Positions 47,015-56,239 of a DNA stretch of 64,000 bases are shown here, in pieces; within the stretch, counting starts at the first letter, position 1; the number at the start of each line of letters is the position of its first letter. This DNA is from UBA9676 sp035532275 (GTDB taxonomy: Bacteria; Actinomycetota; Actinomycetes; Streptosporangiales; Streptosporangiaceae): NCBI GenBank assembly GCA_035532275.1, contig DATKRG010000269.1, forward strand, positions 9,855 through 73,854. Reading direction: 5' to 3'. The position numbers were made by a program, and so were the translations under genes. Under the pieces are notes generated by a model, which saw only the letters and a list, made by a program, of their open reading frames with translations, was not told the origin of the DNA and searched no databases.

Positions 47015-47196
47015 CCCGCCTCCCCAGGCCGGCGGGCCTCGTCCACGAGCAGGACGGGAATGTCGTCCCGGACCGGGTACGCCAGGCCGCAGGACTGGCT
47101 CGTGCAGACCAGTTCACTCGCCGCCTCATCAGCACGCAGCGGGGCACGGCACGCCGGGCAGACCAGGAGCTCAAGCAGCCAGTCGTCGATGTTCAC
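47011..47196 (-). CDS. Trm112-family zinc-ribbon protein
   Basis: A 61-residue protein of the Trm112/UPF0434 family. The N-terminus reads NIDDWLLELLVCPACRAPL, with Cys13 and Cys16, and a second pair follows in CTSQSC (Cys31, Cys36), then LAYPVRDDIPVLLVDEAR. Four cysteines probably bind one zinc ion. In eukaryotes and archaea Trm112 activates methyltransferases; bacterial roles are less clear. GTG 47196 is chosen because the conserved domain starts there. It sits between manB and the SIS gene with 44 nt and a 4-nt overlap, respectively, a conserved actinobacterial arrangement. Confidence 0.88.
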   Translation of the reverse strand: MNIDDWLLELLVCPACRAPLRADEAASELVCTSQSCGLAYPVRDDIPVLLVDEARRPGEAG

Positions 47197-47240
47197 GTCT
47201 TCTTCTTCTTTCCAGGAGTGTGGTGGCGGGGCGGGGTGCG

Positions 47241-48596
47241 TCACCCGGTTCCGCCGCGCACGATGCCCAGGACCTCGTCCCGGACCGCGGCCAGGTTCGT
47301 ATCGTCGGACGCCTCGGCGTTCAGCCGGAGCAGCGGCTCGGTGTTGGACGGGCGGAGGTTGAACCACCACCCGGGGCCGGAGACGGTCAGCCCGTCCAGC
47401 TCATCGAAGCTGACACCGGGGCGGCCAGTGAAGGCCCGGCGCACCGCCTCCGTGGCCGCCGCCTGGTCCTGCACCTCGCTGTTGATCTCGCCGGAGGCGA
47501 CGTACCTGGCGTAGCTGGCCAGCAGCGCCGACAGCGGCTGATCCTGTGAGCCGAGCGCGGCCAGCACGTGCAGGGCGGCCAGCATGCCCGAGTCGGCGAA
47601 CCAGAAGTCCCGGAAATAGAAATGACCGGAGTGCTCACCGCCGAACACCGCATTGGTCTGCGCCATCCGTGCCTTGATGAACGAGTGCCCGACCCGGGTA
47701 CGCACCGGCGTGCCGCCGTGCTCGATGATGATCTCGGGGACAGCCTGCGAGGTGATCAGGTTGTGGATGACCGTGGCGCCCGGCTCCCTGGCGAGTTCGC
47801 GGACCGCGATCAGTGCGGTCAGCACCGACGGCGGGACGATCTGCGCGCGCTCGTCCACGACGAAGCACCGGTCAGCGTCGCCGTCGAAGGCCAGGCCAAG
47901 GTCGGCGCCGGAGTCAAGCACCGCCTGCTGCAGGTCCCGGAGATTGGCGGGGTCGATCGGGTTCGCCTCATGGTTCGGGAAGGTGCCGTCCAGCTCGAAG
48001 TACAGCGGCACCAGCGTGATCGGCAGGCCCTCGAACACCTTCGGCACGGTGTGGCCCGCCATGCCGTTGCCCGCGTCCACCGCCACCGTGAGGGGACGGA
48101 TCGTGGACAGGTCCACCAGGGTCTTCAGGTGATCGGCATAACCGGCCAGCAGGTCGCGCGCGGTGATGGTGCCGGCCGGGCCGTCGTAGGCAGGTACGCC
48201 CTCCGACGCCATCTCCCGCAGTTCGGTCAGGCCCGAATCCGCCCCGACCGGCCGGGCGCCAGCCCGGCACAGCTTGATCCCGTTGTACTTGGAGGGGTTG
48301 TGGCTGGCGGTGATCATCGCACCGGGGACTCCCAGGCTCCCGCTGGCGTAATACAGCAGGTCGGTGGAGCCCAGCCCGGCGGCGGTGACATCCGCGCCCT
48401 GCGAGCAGGCACCGCGGGCGAACGCCTCTGCCAGCATCGGCGACGAGGTGCGCATGTCGTGGGCGGTGACGACATGGGAGGCGCCGGTCAGCCGCACGAA
48501 CGCCGCGCCGACCGCGGTGGCGACGTCCTCGTCGAGTTCGTCCGGGACGACGCCGCGGATGTCATAAGCCTTGAAGATCTTCCCGTACTGGCCCAC
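47241..48596 (-). CDS. manB: Phosphomannomutase/phosphoglucomutase
   Basis: Converts mannose-6-phosphate to mannose-1-phosphate (and probably the glucose pair) for GDP-mannose synthesis. The 451-residue protein has the four alpha-D-phosphohexomutase domains: FKAYDIRGVVPD at the start, active-site Ser in MITASHNPSKYNGIKLC, metal loop LAFDGDADRCFVVDE, sugar-binding GGEHSGHFYFRDFWFADSG, and phosphate-binding LRPSNTEPLLRLNAEA. GTG 48596 is preferred because GGGAGG lies about 11 nt upstream and the protein begins right before GKIFKAYDIRG. An upstream GTG at 48629 is also open. It is the first gene of the manB-Trm112-SIS transcript. Confidence 0.94.
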   Translation of the reverse strand: MGQYGKIFKAYDIRGVVPDELDEDVATAVGAAFVRLTGASHVVTAHDMRTSSPMLAEAFARGACSQGADVTAAGLGSTDLLYYASGSLGVPGAMITASHNPSKYNGIKLCRAGARPVGADSGLTELREMASEGVPAYDGPAGTITARDLLAGYADHLKTLVDLSTIRPLTVAVDAGNGMAGHTVPKVFEGLPITLVPLYFELDGTFPNHEANPIDPANLRDLQQAVLDSGADLGLAFDGDADRCFVVDERAQIVPPSVLTALIAVRELAREPGATVIHNLITSQAVPEIIIEHGGTPVRTRVGHSFIKARMAQTNAVFGGEHSGHFYFRDFWFADSGMLAALHVLAALGSQDQPLSALLASYARYVASGEINSEVQDQAAATEAVRRAFTGRPGVSFDELDGLTVSGPGWWFNLRPSNTEPLLRLNAEASDDTNLAAVRDEVLGIVRGGTG

Positions 48597-48760
48597 TTCG
48601 GCCTTGCCTCCCGTGTATGCCAAGGGCACCGTCCGTCCGGGGCGCCGCGATCCAGCGGCGCACGGATAACGAGCCTACCGGTCTGCCCGTAGCCGGGCCG
48701 GATGGTCGCCAGACCGGGCCTGGCACCCGGGCCGCCGTTCATCCTGGGCACGGCGCCGGG

Positions 48761-49174
48761 TCAGGAACGCTGGCCCCGGTCCTGCGGGGACGATCGCAGC
48801 ACCCGCAGGTGCCCCCGCCTGCCGACCTCGATCCCCTGGCCCACCGGCTCGCCGCCGGAGGAGGGCAGGACCGCCTCCCTGACCGCGTTGGCCAGAGCCT
48901 CCAGGTCGTCGGCCTCCGCCACGGCCGGCTCGGCCGGCTCCACTGGGAGCCGGACCACATCCCAGCCCCGGGGGACGGTGAGCCGCCCGGCGTGGGCTGC
49001 GCACAGGTCATAGCAGTGCGGCTCCACATAGGTGGCCAGCGGCCCGAGCACGGCCGTGGAGTCGCGGTAGACGTAGGTGAGCGTGTACAGGGCAGGCTGC
49101 TTGCAGGCGGGCCGGGAGCAGCGCCGGGACGTCAGTGGCGGCCAGCCGTAGGCGGGTTCGTGCGCATCGCTCAC
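48761..49174 (-). CDS. DUF3499 family protein
   Basis: A 137-residue protein matching the actinobacterial DUF3499 family: TSRRCSRPACKQPALYTLTYVYRDSTAVLGPLATYVEPHCYDLCAAHAGRLTVPRGWDVVRL. Four Cys (two in the CSRPAC pattern and two in the HCYDLC pattern) and a His suggest a small metal-binding site. The function is unknown. GTG 49174 lies 8 nt from TACGGT (49183-49188 on this strand), which fits a leaderless transcript. It is divergent from the metallopeptidase-like gene and lies upstream of manB on the same strand, the order seen in mycobacteria. Confidence 0.9.
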   Translation of the reverse strand: MSDAHEPAYGWPPLTSRRCSRPACKQPALYTLTYVYRDSTAVLGPLATYVEPHCYDLCAAHAGRLTVPRGWDVVRLPVEPAEPAVAEADDLEALANAVREAVLPSSGGEPVGQGIEVGRRGHLRVLRSSPQDRGQRS

Positions 49175-49182
49175 AACGGCAG

Positions 49183-49287
49183 ACCGTACCGATCCGGACG
49201 CACCAATGCCATCACCCGGGCACTCATTGCGACTCGTGTCTCCCAGACAGGCACGAGGGCCGCTGGCGCACCGCGTGGGGTTACGCT
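49183..49287. promoter_or_regulatory. Divergent leaderless-type -10 boxes between DUF3499 and metallopeptidase-like genes
   Basis: Minus strand: TACGGT (49183-49188) is 8 nt from GTG 49174. Plus strand: TACGCT (49282-49287) is 8 nt from ATG 49296. Neither start has a Shine-Dalgarno sequence. Confidence 0.45.
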
Positions 49288-49295
49288 CATGGACT

Positions 49296-50033
49296 ATGCA
49301 GACCGGCGACCGGAACGGCCCGGAACGCGCCGCCCGGATCAGGCGGCGCGACCGGCATGGCCGGGGGTTGCGGGGAGTACTCGCGCCACCCGGTGTGCCG
49401 CTGCGCCGGTCCCGGGCCGAACGCTTCGACGATCTCGTCCTGCAGGCCGTCGCCCGGCTGGAGCCGCGCTGGGAAGCCCACCTCGCGGGTGTCGAGTTCG
49501 CCGTCGAGGAGATTCCACCGGCCGATGAGCTGACCCCCGGCCCGGTGCCGCTGGCCAGGCTCGAGCCCGGATCGCTACGCGACCCTGGCTGGCCCGGGCA
49601 GGATGACCTGGCGCTGTGGGACGAGCTCAGCGGCCCTGGTGAGCCCGCCGGGCGCGCCGGGCCAGCCGGCGCGGGCGAGCCCGGCAGCGGCGGCGAGCGG
49701 GGGACCAGCGGCGAGCCGGGGGCCAGTAGCGAGCCGGGGGGCGCGGGCGAGCCGGGGGGCGCGGGCGAGCCTGGGGGCAGTGGCCTGGGCGGCGCGGGCG
49801 AGCCGGGCGGCCCGGGTGACGGTGCGGCCGGTATGGCTCCGGGCGGCGGCACGGAGGCGGGCGCGGCGCCCCGCCCGCCGCGGATCGTGGTGTACCGGCG
49901 ACCGCTGATGGCACGCGCCGACGGCGACGAGGATCTGGGTGAGATGGTGTTCGAGGTGGTCGTGGAGGAGTTCGCGCGCCTGCTCGGGATGGACCCCGAG
50001 GACGTCGACCCTGGTTACCCGGCCGAGGACTGA
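49296..50033 (+). CDS. Zincin-like metallopeptidase family protein with degenerate active site
   Basis: A 245-residue protein of the zincin-like (DUF1025) family. The N-terminal part RSRAERFDDLVLQAVARLEPRWEAHLAGVEFAVEEIPP and the C-terminal RIVVYRRPLMARA...DLGEMVFEVVVEEFARLLGMDPEDVDPGYPAED fit the family. In catalytically active members the last helix carries HExxH; here the aligned region reads VEEFARL, so zinc-dependent proteolysis is unlikely. The middle (about 49630-49870) is a Gly/Pro/Glu-rich insert of GEPGG-type repeats. ATG 49296 is supported by TACGCT 8 nt upstream. Mycobacteria carry a relative at the same site beside whiB2. Confidence 0.78.
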   Translation: MQTGDRNGPERAARIRRRDRHGRGLRGVLAPPGVPLRRSRAERFDDLVLQAVARLEPRWEAHLAGVEFAVEEIPPADELTPGPVPLARLEPGSLRDPGWPGQDDLALWDELSGPGEPAGRAGPAGAGEPGSGGERGTSGEPGASSEPGGAGEPGGAGEPGGSGLGGAGEPGGPGDGAAGMAPGGGTEAGAAPRPPRIVVYRRPLMARADGDEDLGEMVFEVVVEEFARLLGMDPEDVDPGYPAED

Positions 50034-50079
50034 CTGGTGTGGCCGTGCCGGTTCTGGCCGCCGCTCACGGCACGGTCGC

Positions 50080-51648
50080 TCACGGCACGGTGGTGATGAA
50101 CGCGTTCGCCACGTGCGGCAGCGGCACCAAGGTCAGGGCGCTGGGCACCGGGAGCAGCGCCTCGACCCGCCCGCCGGTGCCGCTGCTAGTGATCACCCGC
50201 CCCGCGTACAGCAGGCCGGAGCCCGGCAGCGGGACGACGACCACCGCGAAGACCGAACCGTGGCCGGATCCTCCACCCTTGCCCAGCTGCGCGACCACGC
50301 TGTGACCGCTGGGGATCTGCACGACCTTGGGCTGCCCGGCGGCCCCGCTGCTGCTGATCTCGGTGATCTGTGCCCGTACCGGGTGTCCTGGCGCGGAGAG
50401 CACCAGCTGCGAGTCCGTCCCGCCGCCGCCCTTGTTGTAGGCGACCACGCCCTGCTCCTGCACCGGCGGGGCAGCGGCCGTGAACACCCCCGGGGCCCCC
50501 GACGGGCCACCTGACAGCATCGCCGAGGCGGTGATCGGGACGTTGGATGACAGCTTGAGCGCGGACGGCACGCCCGACAGCGACGGCAGCGCGATCGAGA
50601 CGGCCGAGCCGCCGGGGATGTCCAGGCCGGTGCCCCCGGTCGGCTGATAGGAACCCTTGGTCGTCACGGCGGTCAGCTTCAGGTGCGCGTCCTTGATCCC
50701 GGGGACGGCGACGTACAGCTGCCGGGTGCCCGCCGCGGCCGGCAGCCCCGGCAGCACCACCGTGGTGGCCGGGCTCTGGGCGGCCGGCAGCCAGGCTCCG
50801 CCGCCCCCGGTGCTGGTGGACTCCTGGACGCCGGCCACCACCTGGCCGACGCTGGTCCGCACGTGCAGTGCCAGCACCCGGGAACCATGCAGGACCGTGC
50901 CGAGCGTCTGGACGACCATGGCATGCGGCGCGACCGCGATGCCCGTGTCGGTGCTGCCCTGCAGCGGGCCGGCGTCGGTGGACACCTCGACATTCACGTC
51001 GGCGGACTGGCTGCCTGGGTTCATCAGGTACAGCTGGATGCGGGCCAGGCCGTGCAGGCCGGGGCCGACGAACCAGAAGTCGGTGCGGGGGCTCTCACAC
51101 CGGGCCGAGGGAATCCCGCCCGAGGTGACCTGCTCCACTTCCAGCCCACGCGCCATCGACCCGGTGGCCCGGACGACCACCCCGCCCACGGCGGGCACGG
51201 TCGGGACCGGCTGGCCACCGGTCCCGGCGCCAGGCGACGCGGTGGCGGTGGGCCCCTTTCCGCCCGACCCCTTGGTACCGGTCCCCGTGCCAGTGGTGTG
51301 CCGGGCCGGGCTCTGCGCCCGGACGGCGGCGACGGACAGCTGCCCGGGCCGGGTGAGGGTGTGCAGGGGTGCGCCGGTCCCGCTAAGGCGGCTGACCTGG
51401 GCCTGTCCCGCCCCGGTGGTCACGGGCGCCGCGACGAGCGCCACGTCGCCGGTGGCCGAGCCGGCCAGTCCCAGCGACGGGCATGCGCGCACCACCGATG
51501 TTGCCGCCGCGCTCCTCGGCGCGGGAACCTGCTTACCCGACCCGAGCGTGGTGGCGTGACCGAACGAGGCCAGGCCGTACACCGCGCCGAGCGCCATGAC
51601 CACGGCCAGCGGTGCCAAGATCCGGTTCGCGCCGACCCCCCTCACCAC
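50080..51648 (-). CDS. DUF5719 family secreted or membrane-anchored protein
   Basis: A 522-residue protein with an N-terminal hydrophobic signal-anchor (ILAPLAVVMALGAVYGLASFG), a Thr/Gly/Ser-rich linker (TTGTGTGTKGSGGKG) and a beta-rich extracytoplasmic region (RTDFWFVGPGLHGLARIQLYLMNPGSQSADVNVEVSTDAGPL ... GVQESTSTGGGGAWLPAAQSPATTVVLPGLP). This matches the DUF5719 family, usually found directly behind a large GT2 glycosyltransferase gene in actinobacteria. The start overlaps the glycosyltransferase stop: GTG 51645 overlaps it as GTGA, and GTG 51648 is one codon earlier. A function in exported glycan assembly is inferred only from this linkage. Confidence 0.82.
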   Translation of the reverse strand: MVRGVGANRILAPLAVVMALGAVYGLASFGHATTLGSGKQVPAPRSAAATSVVRACPSLGLAGSATGDVALVAAPVTTGAGQAQVSRLSGTGAPLHTLTRPGQLSVAAVRAQSPARHTTGTGTGTKGSGGKGPTATASPGAGTGGQPVPTVPAVGGVVVRATGSMARGLEVEQVTSGGIPSARCESPRTDFWFVGPGLHGLARIQLYLMNPGSQSADVNVEVSTDAGPLQGSTDTGIAVAPHAMVVQTLGTVLHGSRVLALHVRTSVGQVVAGVQESTSTGGGGAWLPAAQSPATTVVLPGLPAAAGTRQLYVAVPGIKDAHLKLTAVTTKGSYQPTGGTGLDIPGGSAVSIALPSLSGVPSALKLSSNVPITASAMLSGGPSGAPGVFTAAAPPVQEQGVVAYNKGGGGTDSQLVLSAPGHPVRAQITEISSSGAAGQPKVVQIPSGHSVVAQLGKGGGSGHGSVFAVVVVPLPGSGLLYAGRVITSSGTGGRVEALLPVPSALTLVPLPHVANAFITTVP

Positions 51649-54600
51649 TGTCTCTCCCCAGGTTCGTGGTCAGACTCGTAACCCCAGTCGGCACCGTCGT
51701 CATCGGCGGGGTAGGAGTCCGTCGGCCTGCTACGGCGTGGTGGGAGCGGGGGCAGCGGTGACAGTGCGTCGTCGTCACCGGGCAGCCTGCCGCGTGGCAC
51801 GTTCGCGCGGCGGCCCTGGTCAGCGGGCCTGTCCCCGCCTCGCGTGGAGCCCCGGTCACCCCGGCCGCCACGGCCGGGCCAGCCGAGCCGGCCCCGGCGC
51901 CCGCCACCGTCGGCGGCATGCCCGGGCGGGGAACCGTAGTCCCCCTGGCCCGGCCCGGCGTCGTACCCTGCCTGGCCCCGTTGCGGACCGGCCTGGTGGC
52001 CGGGCCGCTCTCCACGGCCGGGCCCGGCGTCGTAACCGCCCGGGCCGGAGTCGTAACCCCGGCCACCGGCGTCGGGACCGTACCCAGCGCGGCCACGGCC
52101 GGGGTCCGGGCCGTAGTCTGGCCGCCCCGACCGGGGCGGGCCCGCTGGCTGGTAGCCGGGACGCCCACCGTGGCCCGGGTCGGAGTCATAGCGGGGACGG
52201 CCGCCACGGCCAGGATCAGGCCCATATTCGGGCCGGGCAGCACGGCCAGCGTCGGTGTCATGCCCGGGCCGGGGAGCACCGCCGGCGTCGGTGTCATGCC
52301 CGGGCCGGGCGGGACGGCCGATGTCAGAGTCATAACCCGGCCGGGGAGCACGGCCAGCGTCAGTGTCATACCCCGGCCGGGCACGGCCCGCGCCGGTGTC
52401 GTAACCGGGGCGGCCGGGACCGGGCCCGGGACCGTAGCCGGGCTGGCCGGGGCCGGGGTCGTAGCCGGGGCGCCCGCCCCGCCGCGCAGGCGGCTGCTGA
52501 TAGCCGGGGCGCCCGTCATCCTCCTCCGGCCAGCCCGGGCCGCCAGGCCCGCGATCGTCCCGCCCGGGACCACCGCGGTCGCCAGGCAGGCCACGGCCGC
52601 TCCCGGGCGGATACGCGCCAGGCGGGTACGGCCCGCCCGCGCCGGGTACGCCATCGGCGCCGCGGGCGCGGGTGACCATCGTGGGGCTGTCCGCGCCGCG
52701 GCCAGCCGCCGCCGGCACCGGCCCACCGGGACGGCCGCCCGGCCCACCTGGCCCACCCGGCCCGCCAGGCCCGCCAGGCCCGCCCGGCCCACTGCGCGCG
52801 CCGGCAGCGGCCGCACCGCGCAGCCGCTCATCGGCTTCGGCCGGGACCGGAGGCCGGCGTACCCGGGGCCTGCCCGGGCTGTCCGGCTTGGCTTTGCCGC
52901 CCCGCTGCCCCCTGCGGTCGCGGGCCTTGTCGCGGGCCTTGTCCCGGGCCTTGTCGCCGGCCCGGCCAGCGGCGTGACGGCGCGCGACGCCCGCCGCCGC
53001 TGCCCCCTCCTCGGTCTCGCCTGCCACCCGGGCGCCGGGCAGGCCCAGCGCGGCCACCACGGCGACGACGAGGGCCTCCAGGAGGACCGCCGCCAGCCGG
53101 CCCCACTGGCTGCGGCCGACCGTGAGGGTCCCACCGCCCGGCGGCAGCCGGAACCCCTGCGCCCAGCCGCCGACCGGTGCCGCCAGCGGCGTCAGCGGAT
53201 GCCCGTTGAGCGATGCGCTCCATCCTCCGGCCGGCTCGGCGACCACCAGCGTCCCGCCCGCCGCCGGGGCCTTGGCGCCGGCGACGCTCAGCGTGCCCGA
53301 GGTCACCGGCACGACCGCGCCGCTGGGCTCCACCACCTGCACCCGCGCCGCGATGCCCGCTACCCGCCATAGCTCGAACGATGCTGTCTGGCTGACCGAC
53401 CGCAGGCCCGGAACCCCGTCGAGCAGCCGGGCGAGGACCGGGCTGACCGGCGCCGGGACCAGCACGTAGCCGATGCCGAACTTGGCCAGCGCGCGGCCCT
53501 GGTCCTGCACCGCACCGCCGTCCGGGGCGGCCAGGGCCGCCACGGTCAGGTTGAGTGCGCGCTGCGCCGCCGGGGGCGCGGTGAGGTCGTTGGCGCCGAT
53601 GAGGGGGTCGCTGTCACGGAGCACCGAGTACCGGATGCTGCCACGCGGGCCTGCCCGCAGCACCAGCGTGCGCGGGCGCAGCGCGGTGTCGGAGGAGACG
53701 GTGACGAACACCGGCAGCACCGGGCCGGCGGTCGGCCTGACCGGGCCGCGCACACCTGAGGTCACCCAGGCCGCTGCCGCCAGCGCCGGCGCCGTGCAGG
53801 CGACCAGGGCCAGCACGAGGACCGCCAGCCCGCCGGGGGCACGCCACCGCCCCGAGCCCAGCTTGCTGGGCAGCGCCTCACCGCCGGCCAGGGCAGCCAG
53901 CAGCAACCCGGCGCCAGCGAAGGCAAGCGCCACTCCCGGCCAGGCTGGCACGGCGTCGCCGCCGAACGACGGGGTGACGATGAGCTGGCTCAGGCCTGCC
54001 GCGAGCAGCAGTCCCAGCACGGCCGCGGACCAGCCGGCCAGGACCAGAGTCCGGCGGCCGCTGGCCACCAGCGCGACCGCCGCGGCCAGCAGCACACCGC
54101 CGGTCACCCAGTACGGGGGCAGCCCCGGGCCGCCGGGGGACAGCAGCAGCAGCGAGCGGGCGGCGAGGCCGGGCACGGCCAGCCCGGGCGGCTGCAGGCC
54201 GGCCTCAAGGAACAGCTGCGCCGGATGGGTGGCCAGGGACAGGCTCCACGGCAGCAGCAGCACCAGCGGGACCACTGCCACGATCGCCGCGTCGAGCACG
54301 ACGGCGGGGCGGCCGCGGCGGAACACGAACGCGCCCACGGCCATGGCGACCACCGTGATCAGCCAGACCAGCGGCACGAAGGCGGCGGTCACGGCGACGA
54401 GCAGGCTGGCCGCCCAGGCAGCGCGCCGGGCCCGCCGGGGGCCGTGGGTGAACACACGTGCGGCCACGATGCCGATCACGGGCAGCAGGACGAACGTCAG
54501 CGCGGTGCCGAGCCGGCCGGCTGCGACCGCGCCCATGCCCACCGGCAGGAGCGCGTAGGACATCGCCGCCCAGACCCGGACCGGCACGAACCGCGTGACC

Positions 54601-56093
54601 CGCCGGGACGCCAGGTAGGCCGTGACCCCGGCCAGCGGGACGCAGCCGATCAGGATGAGGTCCACCGCCAGCCAGGGCTTGCCTGCCAGCAGCGTGGCCA
54701 GCAGCGCGATCACCGCCACGTAGGGTGGCGTGCCCGCGGCCGAGCCGATCCCGGCCGGGTGGAAGCCCTGCAGGTACTCGCCCCACAGGCTGGAAGCACC
54801 GCCCCAGGCGGGGGCCAGCGCGCCGCCGCCGAGCGGCTGCGCGGACAGCAGCGAACGCTCCGCCACCAGGCTGATCACCGTGAGCACCAGGAAGAGCAGC
54901 ACCCCCGGGTTGGTGAGGAGCCGCTGCACCAGCCCGGTGTCCACCAGCAGCGAGTCGTCGTCGGACGGGTCGTCGGTCGCGTGGTGGCTGCCGACCATGT
55001 CCACCGGCAGGGACCGGGACAGCGCACTGGTGGCGAACTCGGCCAGCCTGCGCAGCGACCGGCCCGGCGGCACGTCGGCCCGCAGCCGGCTGTAGGCGGC
55101 CCGCCGGCCGTGGGACCGGCGGCGGCGGGCGCTGAGCAGCCGCAGCGGATGGCCGACCACACCGGTCACGGCGGCGACCTCGTCCAGCGCCGCGCGGGGC
55201 CGCTTGGCGAACAGGAAGAACAGGGTGCGCAGCGTGGACAGCACCAGGTTGCCGGCCAGCGCGGAGAGCATGGGCCGGGCCGGGAGATTGCCCAGCAGCA
55301 CCAGCAGGGCGTTGCGGCGGTCCTGCCGCCCGCGCCGGGGGGCGGCCGTCGCCTGCCGCCGGTTCCTGGCCGAGGCCTCCACGTGGTACACGACGGAGTC
55401 GGTGATCACCCGCACCCGGTAGCCAGCCGCCTGCACGCGCCAGCAGAAGTCGACGTCTTCGCGGTACAGCAGCATGCCCGGATCGAAGCCGCCGACCTCG
55501 TCCCACACGTCGCGCCGCACCAGCATGCCGGCGCTGCCCACGGCCAGCACGTCGCGGTCGCCATCGTGCTGGCCCTGGTCGACCTCACGCGGCTCGATCC
55601 CGGTGATCCGGCGGCTGGCCCGGTCGATGCCGATCCCGGCTTCTAGCAGGACCTCCCGGTCGGACCAGTCCATCACCTTCGGGCCGAGCACAGCGGCGGC
55701 GGGCACCTGCGCGGCACCGGCGAGCAGGTGCTCCAGCGCATCCGGTTCGGGCTCACAGTCGTCGTGCAGGAACCACACCCACTCGATCCGCTCGGCGGGC
55801 GCGCCCGCCGACGGCGGGAGATGGGTGTTCGCCGACCGGTGCCGCAGGGCCTGGTTGACCGCGGCCGCGTAGCCGGTGGCGCGATCCATGCCGAACACAG
55901 CGGCGCGGCCCAGTGACTCCGCGAGCATGGCCCCGCTACGATCCCTGCTACCGGTGTCGACGGCGACCACGCGCTGGACCGGCCTGGTCTGGTGCAGCAG
56001 GGCTTCGGTGACGCGCGGAACCCACGCGGCTCCATCGTGGGCGACGATGACCGCGGTGACGACGTGCTGGGCCTGCGAGTTGTTAGGCGACAC
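51642..56093 (-). CDS. Very large membrane glycosyltransferase family 2 protein with a repetitive C-terminal tail
   Basis: The 1483-residue protein begins with a GT-A glycosyltransferase domain (VTAVIVAHDGAAWVPRVTEALLHQT, VVAVDTGSRDRS, WVWFLHDDCEPEPDAL, GPKVMDW, GGFDPGMLLYREDVDFCWRVQAAGYRV). A polytopic membrane region of about a dozen helices follows (roughly residues 390-760), then an extracytoplasmic domain, and a last helix near residue 1016. The remaining 460 residues are disordered: KARD repeats, a GPGGP collagen-like run, and many GRPGYD(x)D(x)GR units. It resembles actinobacterial GT2 proteins located by whiB2. It likely transfers a sugar in cell-envelope polysaccharide synthesis; donor and acceptor are unknown. 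GTG 56093 is the probable start. Confidence 0.88.
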   Translation of the reverse strand: MSPNNSQAQHVVTAVIVAHDGAAWVPRVTEALLHQTRPVQRVVAVDTGSRDRSGAMLAESLGRAAVFGMDRATGYAAAVNQALRHRSANTHLPPSAGAPAERIEWVWFLHDDCEPEPDALEHLLAGAAQVPAAAVLGPKVMDWSDREVLLEAGIGIDRASRRITGIEPREVDQGQHDGDRDVLAVGSAGMLVRRDVWDEVGGFDPGMLLYREDVDFCWRVQAAGYRVRVITDSVVYHVEASARNRRQATAAPRRGRQDRRNALLVLLGNLPARPMLSALAGNLVLSTLRTLFFLFAKRPRAALDEVAAVTGVVGHPLRLLSARRRRSHGRRAAYSRLRADVPPGRSLRRLAEFATSALSRSLPVDMVGSHHATDDPSDDDSLLVDTGLVQRLLTNPGVLLFLVLTVISLVAERSLLSAQPLGGGALAPAWGGASSLWGEYLQGFHPAGIGSAAGTPPYVAVIALLATLLAGKPWLAVDLILIGCVPLAGVTAYLASRRVTRFVPVRVWAAMSYALLPVGMGAVAAGRLGTALTFVLLPVIGIVAARVFTHGPRRARRAAWAASLLVAVTAAFVPLVWLITVVAMAVGAFVFRRGRPAVVLDAAIVAVVPLVLLLPWSLSLATHPAQLFLEAGLQPPGLAVPGLAARSLLLLSPGGPGLPPYWVTGGVLLAAAVALVASGRRTLVLAGWSAAVLGLLLAAGLSQLIVTPSFGGDAVPAWPGVALAFAGAGLLLAALAGGEALPSKLGSGRWRAPGGLAVLVLALVACTAPALAAAAWVTSGVRGPVRPTAGPVLPVFVTVSSDTALRPRTLVLRAGPRGSIRYSVLRDSDPLIGANDLTAPPAAQRALNLTVAALAAPDGGAVQDQGRALAKFGIGYVLVPAPVSPVLARLLDGVPGLRSVSQTASFELWRVAGIAARVQVVEPSGAVVPVTSGTLSVAGAKAPAAGGTLVVAEPAGGWSASLNGHPLTPLAAPVGGWAQGFRLPPGGGTLTVGRSQWGRLAAVLLEALVVAVVAALGLPGARVAGETEEGAAAAGVARRHAAGRAGDKARDKARDKARDRRGQRGGKAKPDSPGRPRVRRPPVPAEADERLRGAAAAGARSGPGGPGGPGGPGGPGGPGGRPGGPVPAAAGRGADSPTMVTRARGADGVPGAGGPYPPGAYPPGSGRGLPGDRGGPGRDDRGPGGPGWPEEDDGRPGYQQPPARRGGRPGYDPGPGQPGYGPGPGPGRPGYDTGAGRARPGYDTDAGRAPRPGYDSDIGRPARPGHDTDAGGAPRPGHDTDAGRAARPEYGPDPGRGGRPRYDSDPGHGGRPGYQPAGPPRSGRPDYGPDPGRGRAGYGPDAGGRGYDSGPGGYDAGPGRGERPGHQAGPQRGQAGYDAGPGQGDYGSPPGHAADGGGRRGRLGWPGRGGRGDRGSTRGGDRPADQGRRANVPRGRLPGDDDALSPLPPLPPRRSRPTDSYPADDDGADWGYESDHEPGERQW
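51920..52560 (-). repeat. Degenerate tandem repeats encoding RPGYD-type units in the glycosyltransferase tail
   Basis: About fifteen imperfect units coding for variants of GRPGYDxDxGR occur in the 3' part of the gene. Units vary in length (roughly 11-14 codons) and remain in frame. The translated product is rich in Gly, Pro, Arg, Asp and Tyr and should be unstructured. Confidence 0.8.
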
Positions 56094-56239
56094 GAGTCCG
56101 CTTGCTGCTCAGAGTGGTCACCTGCCGGGTATCCGGGCGGACTGCGGCCCGTTCCCGGCAAGGCTGGGGCACCCGTGAACAATACGCGAAGCCGTGGTGG
56201 GCGGGCAGGCAGACCGCGAGACCCCGTATGTGAGCAGGG

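Noticed and set aside
52080..52460. Regularly spaced repeats that could suggest a CRISPR array
   Set aside because: Units are degenerate, variable in length, in frame, and encode RPGYD-type peptides inside the glycosyltransferase gene. There are no constant repeats with unique spacers and no cas genes.
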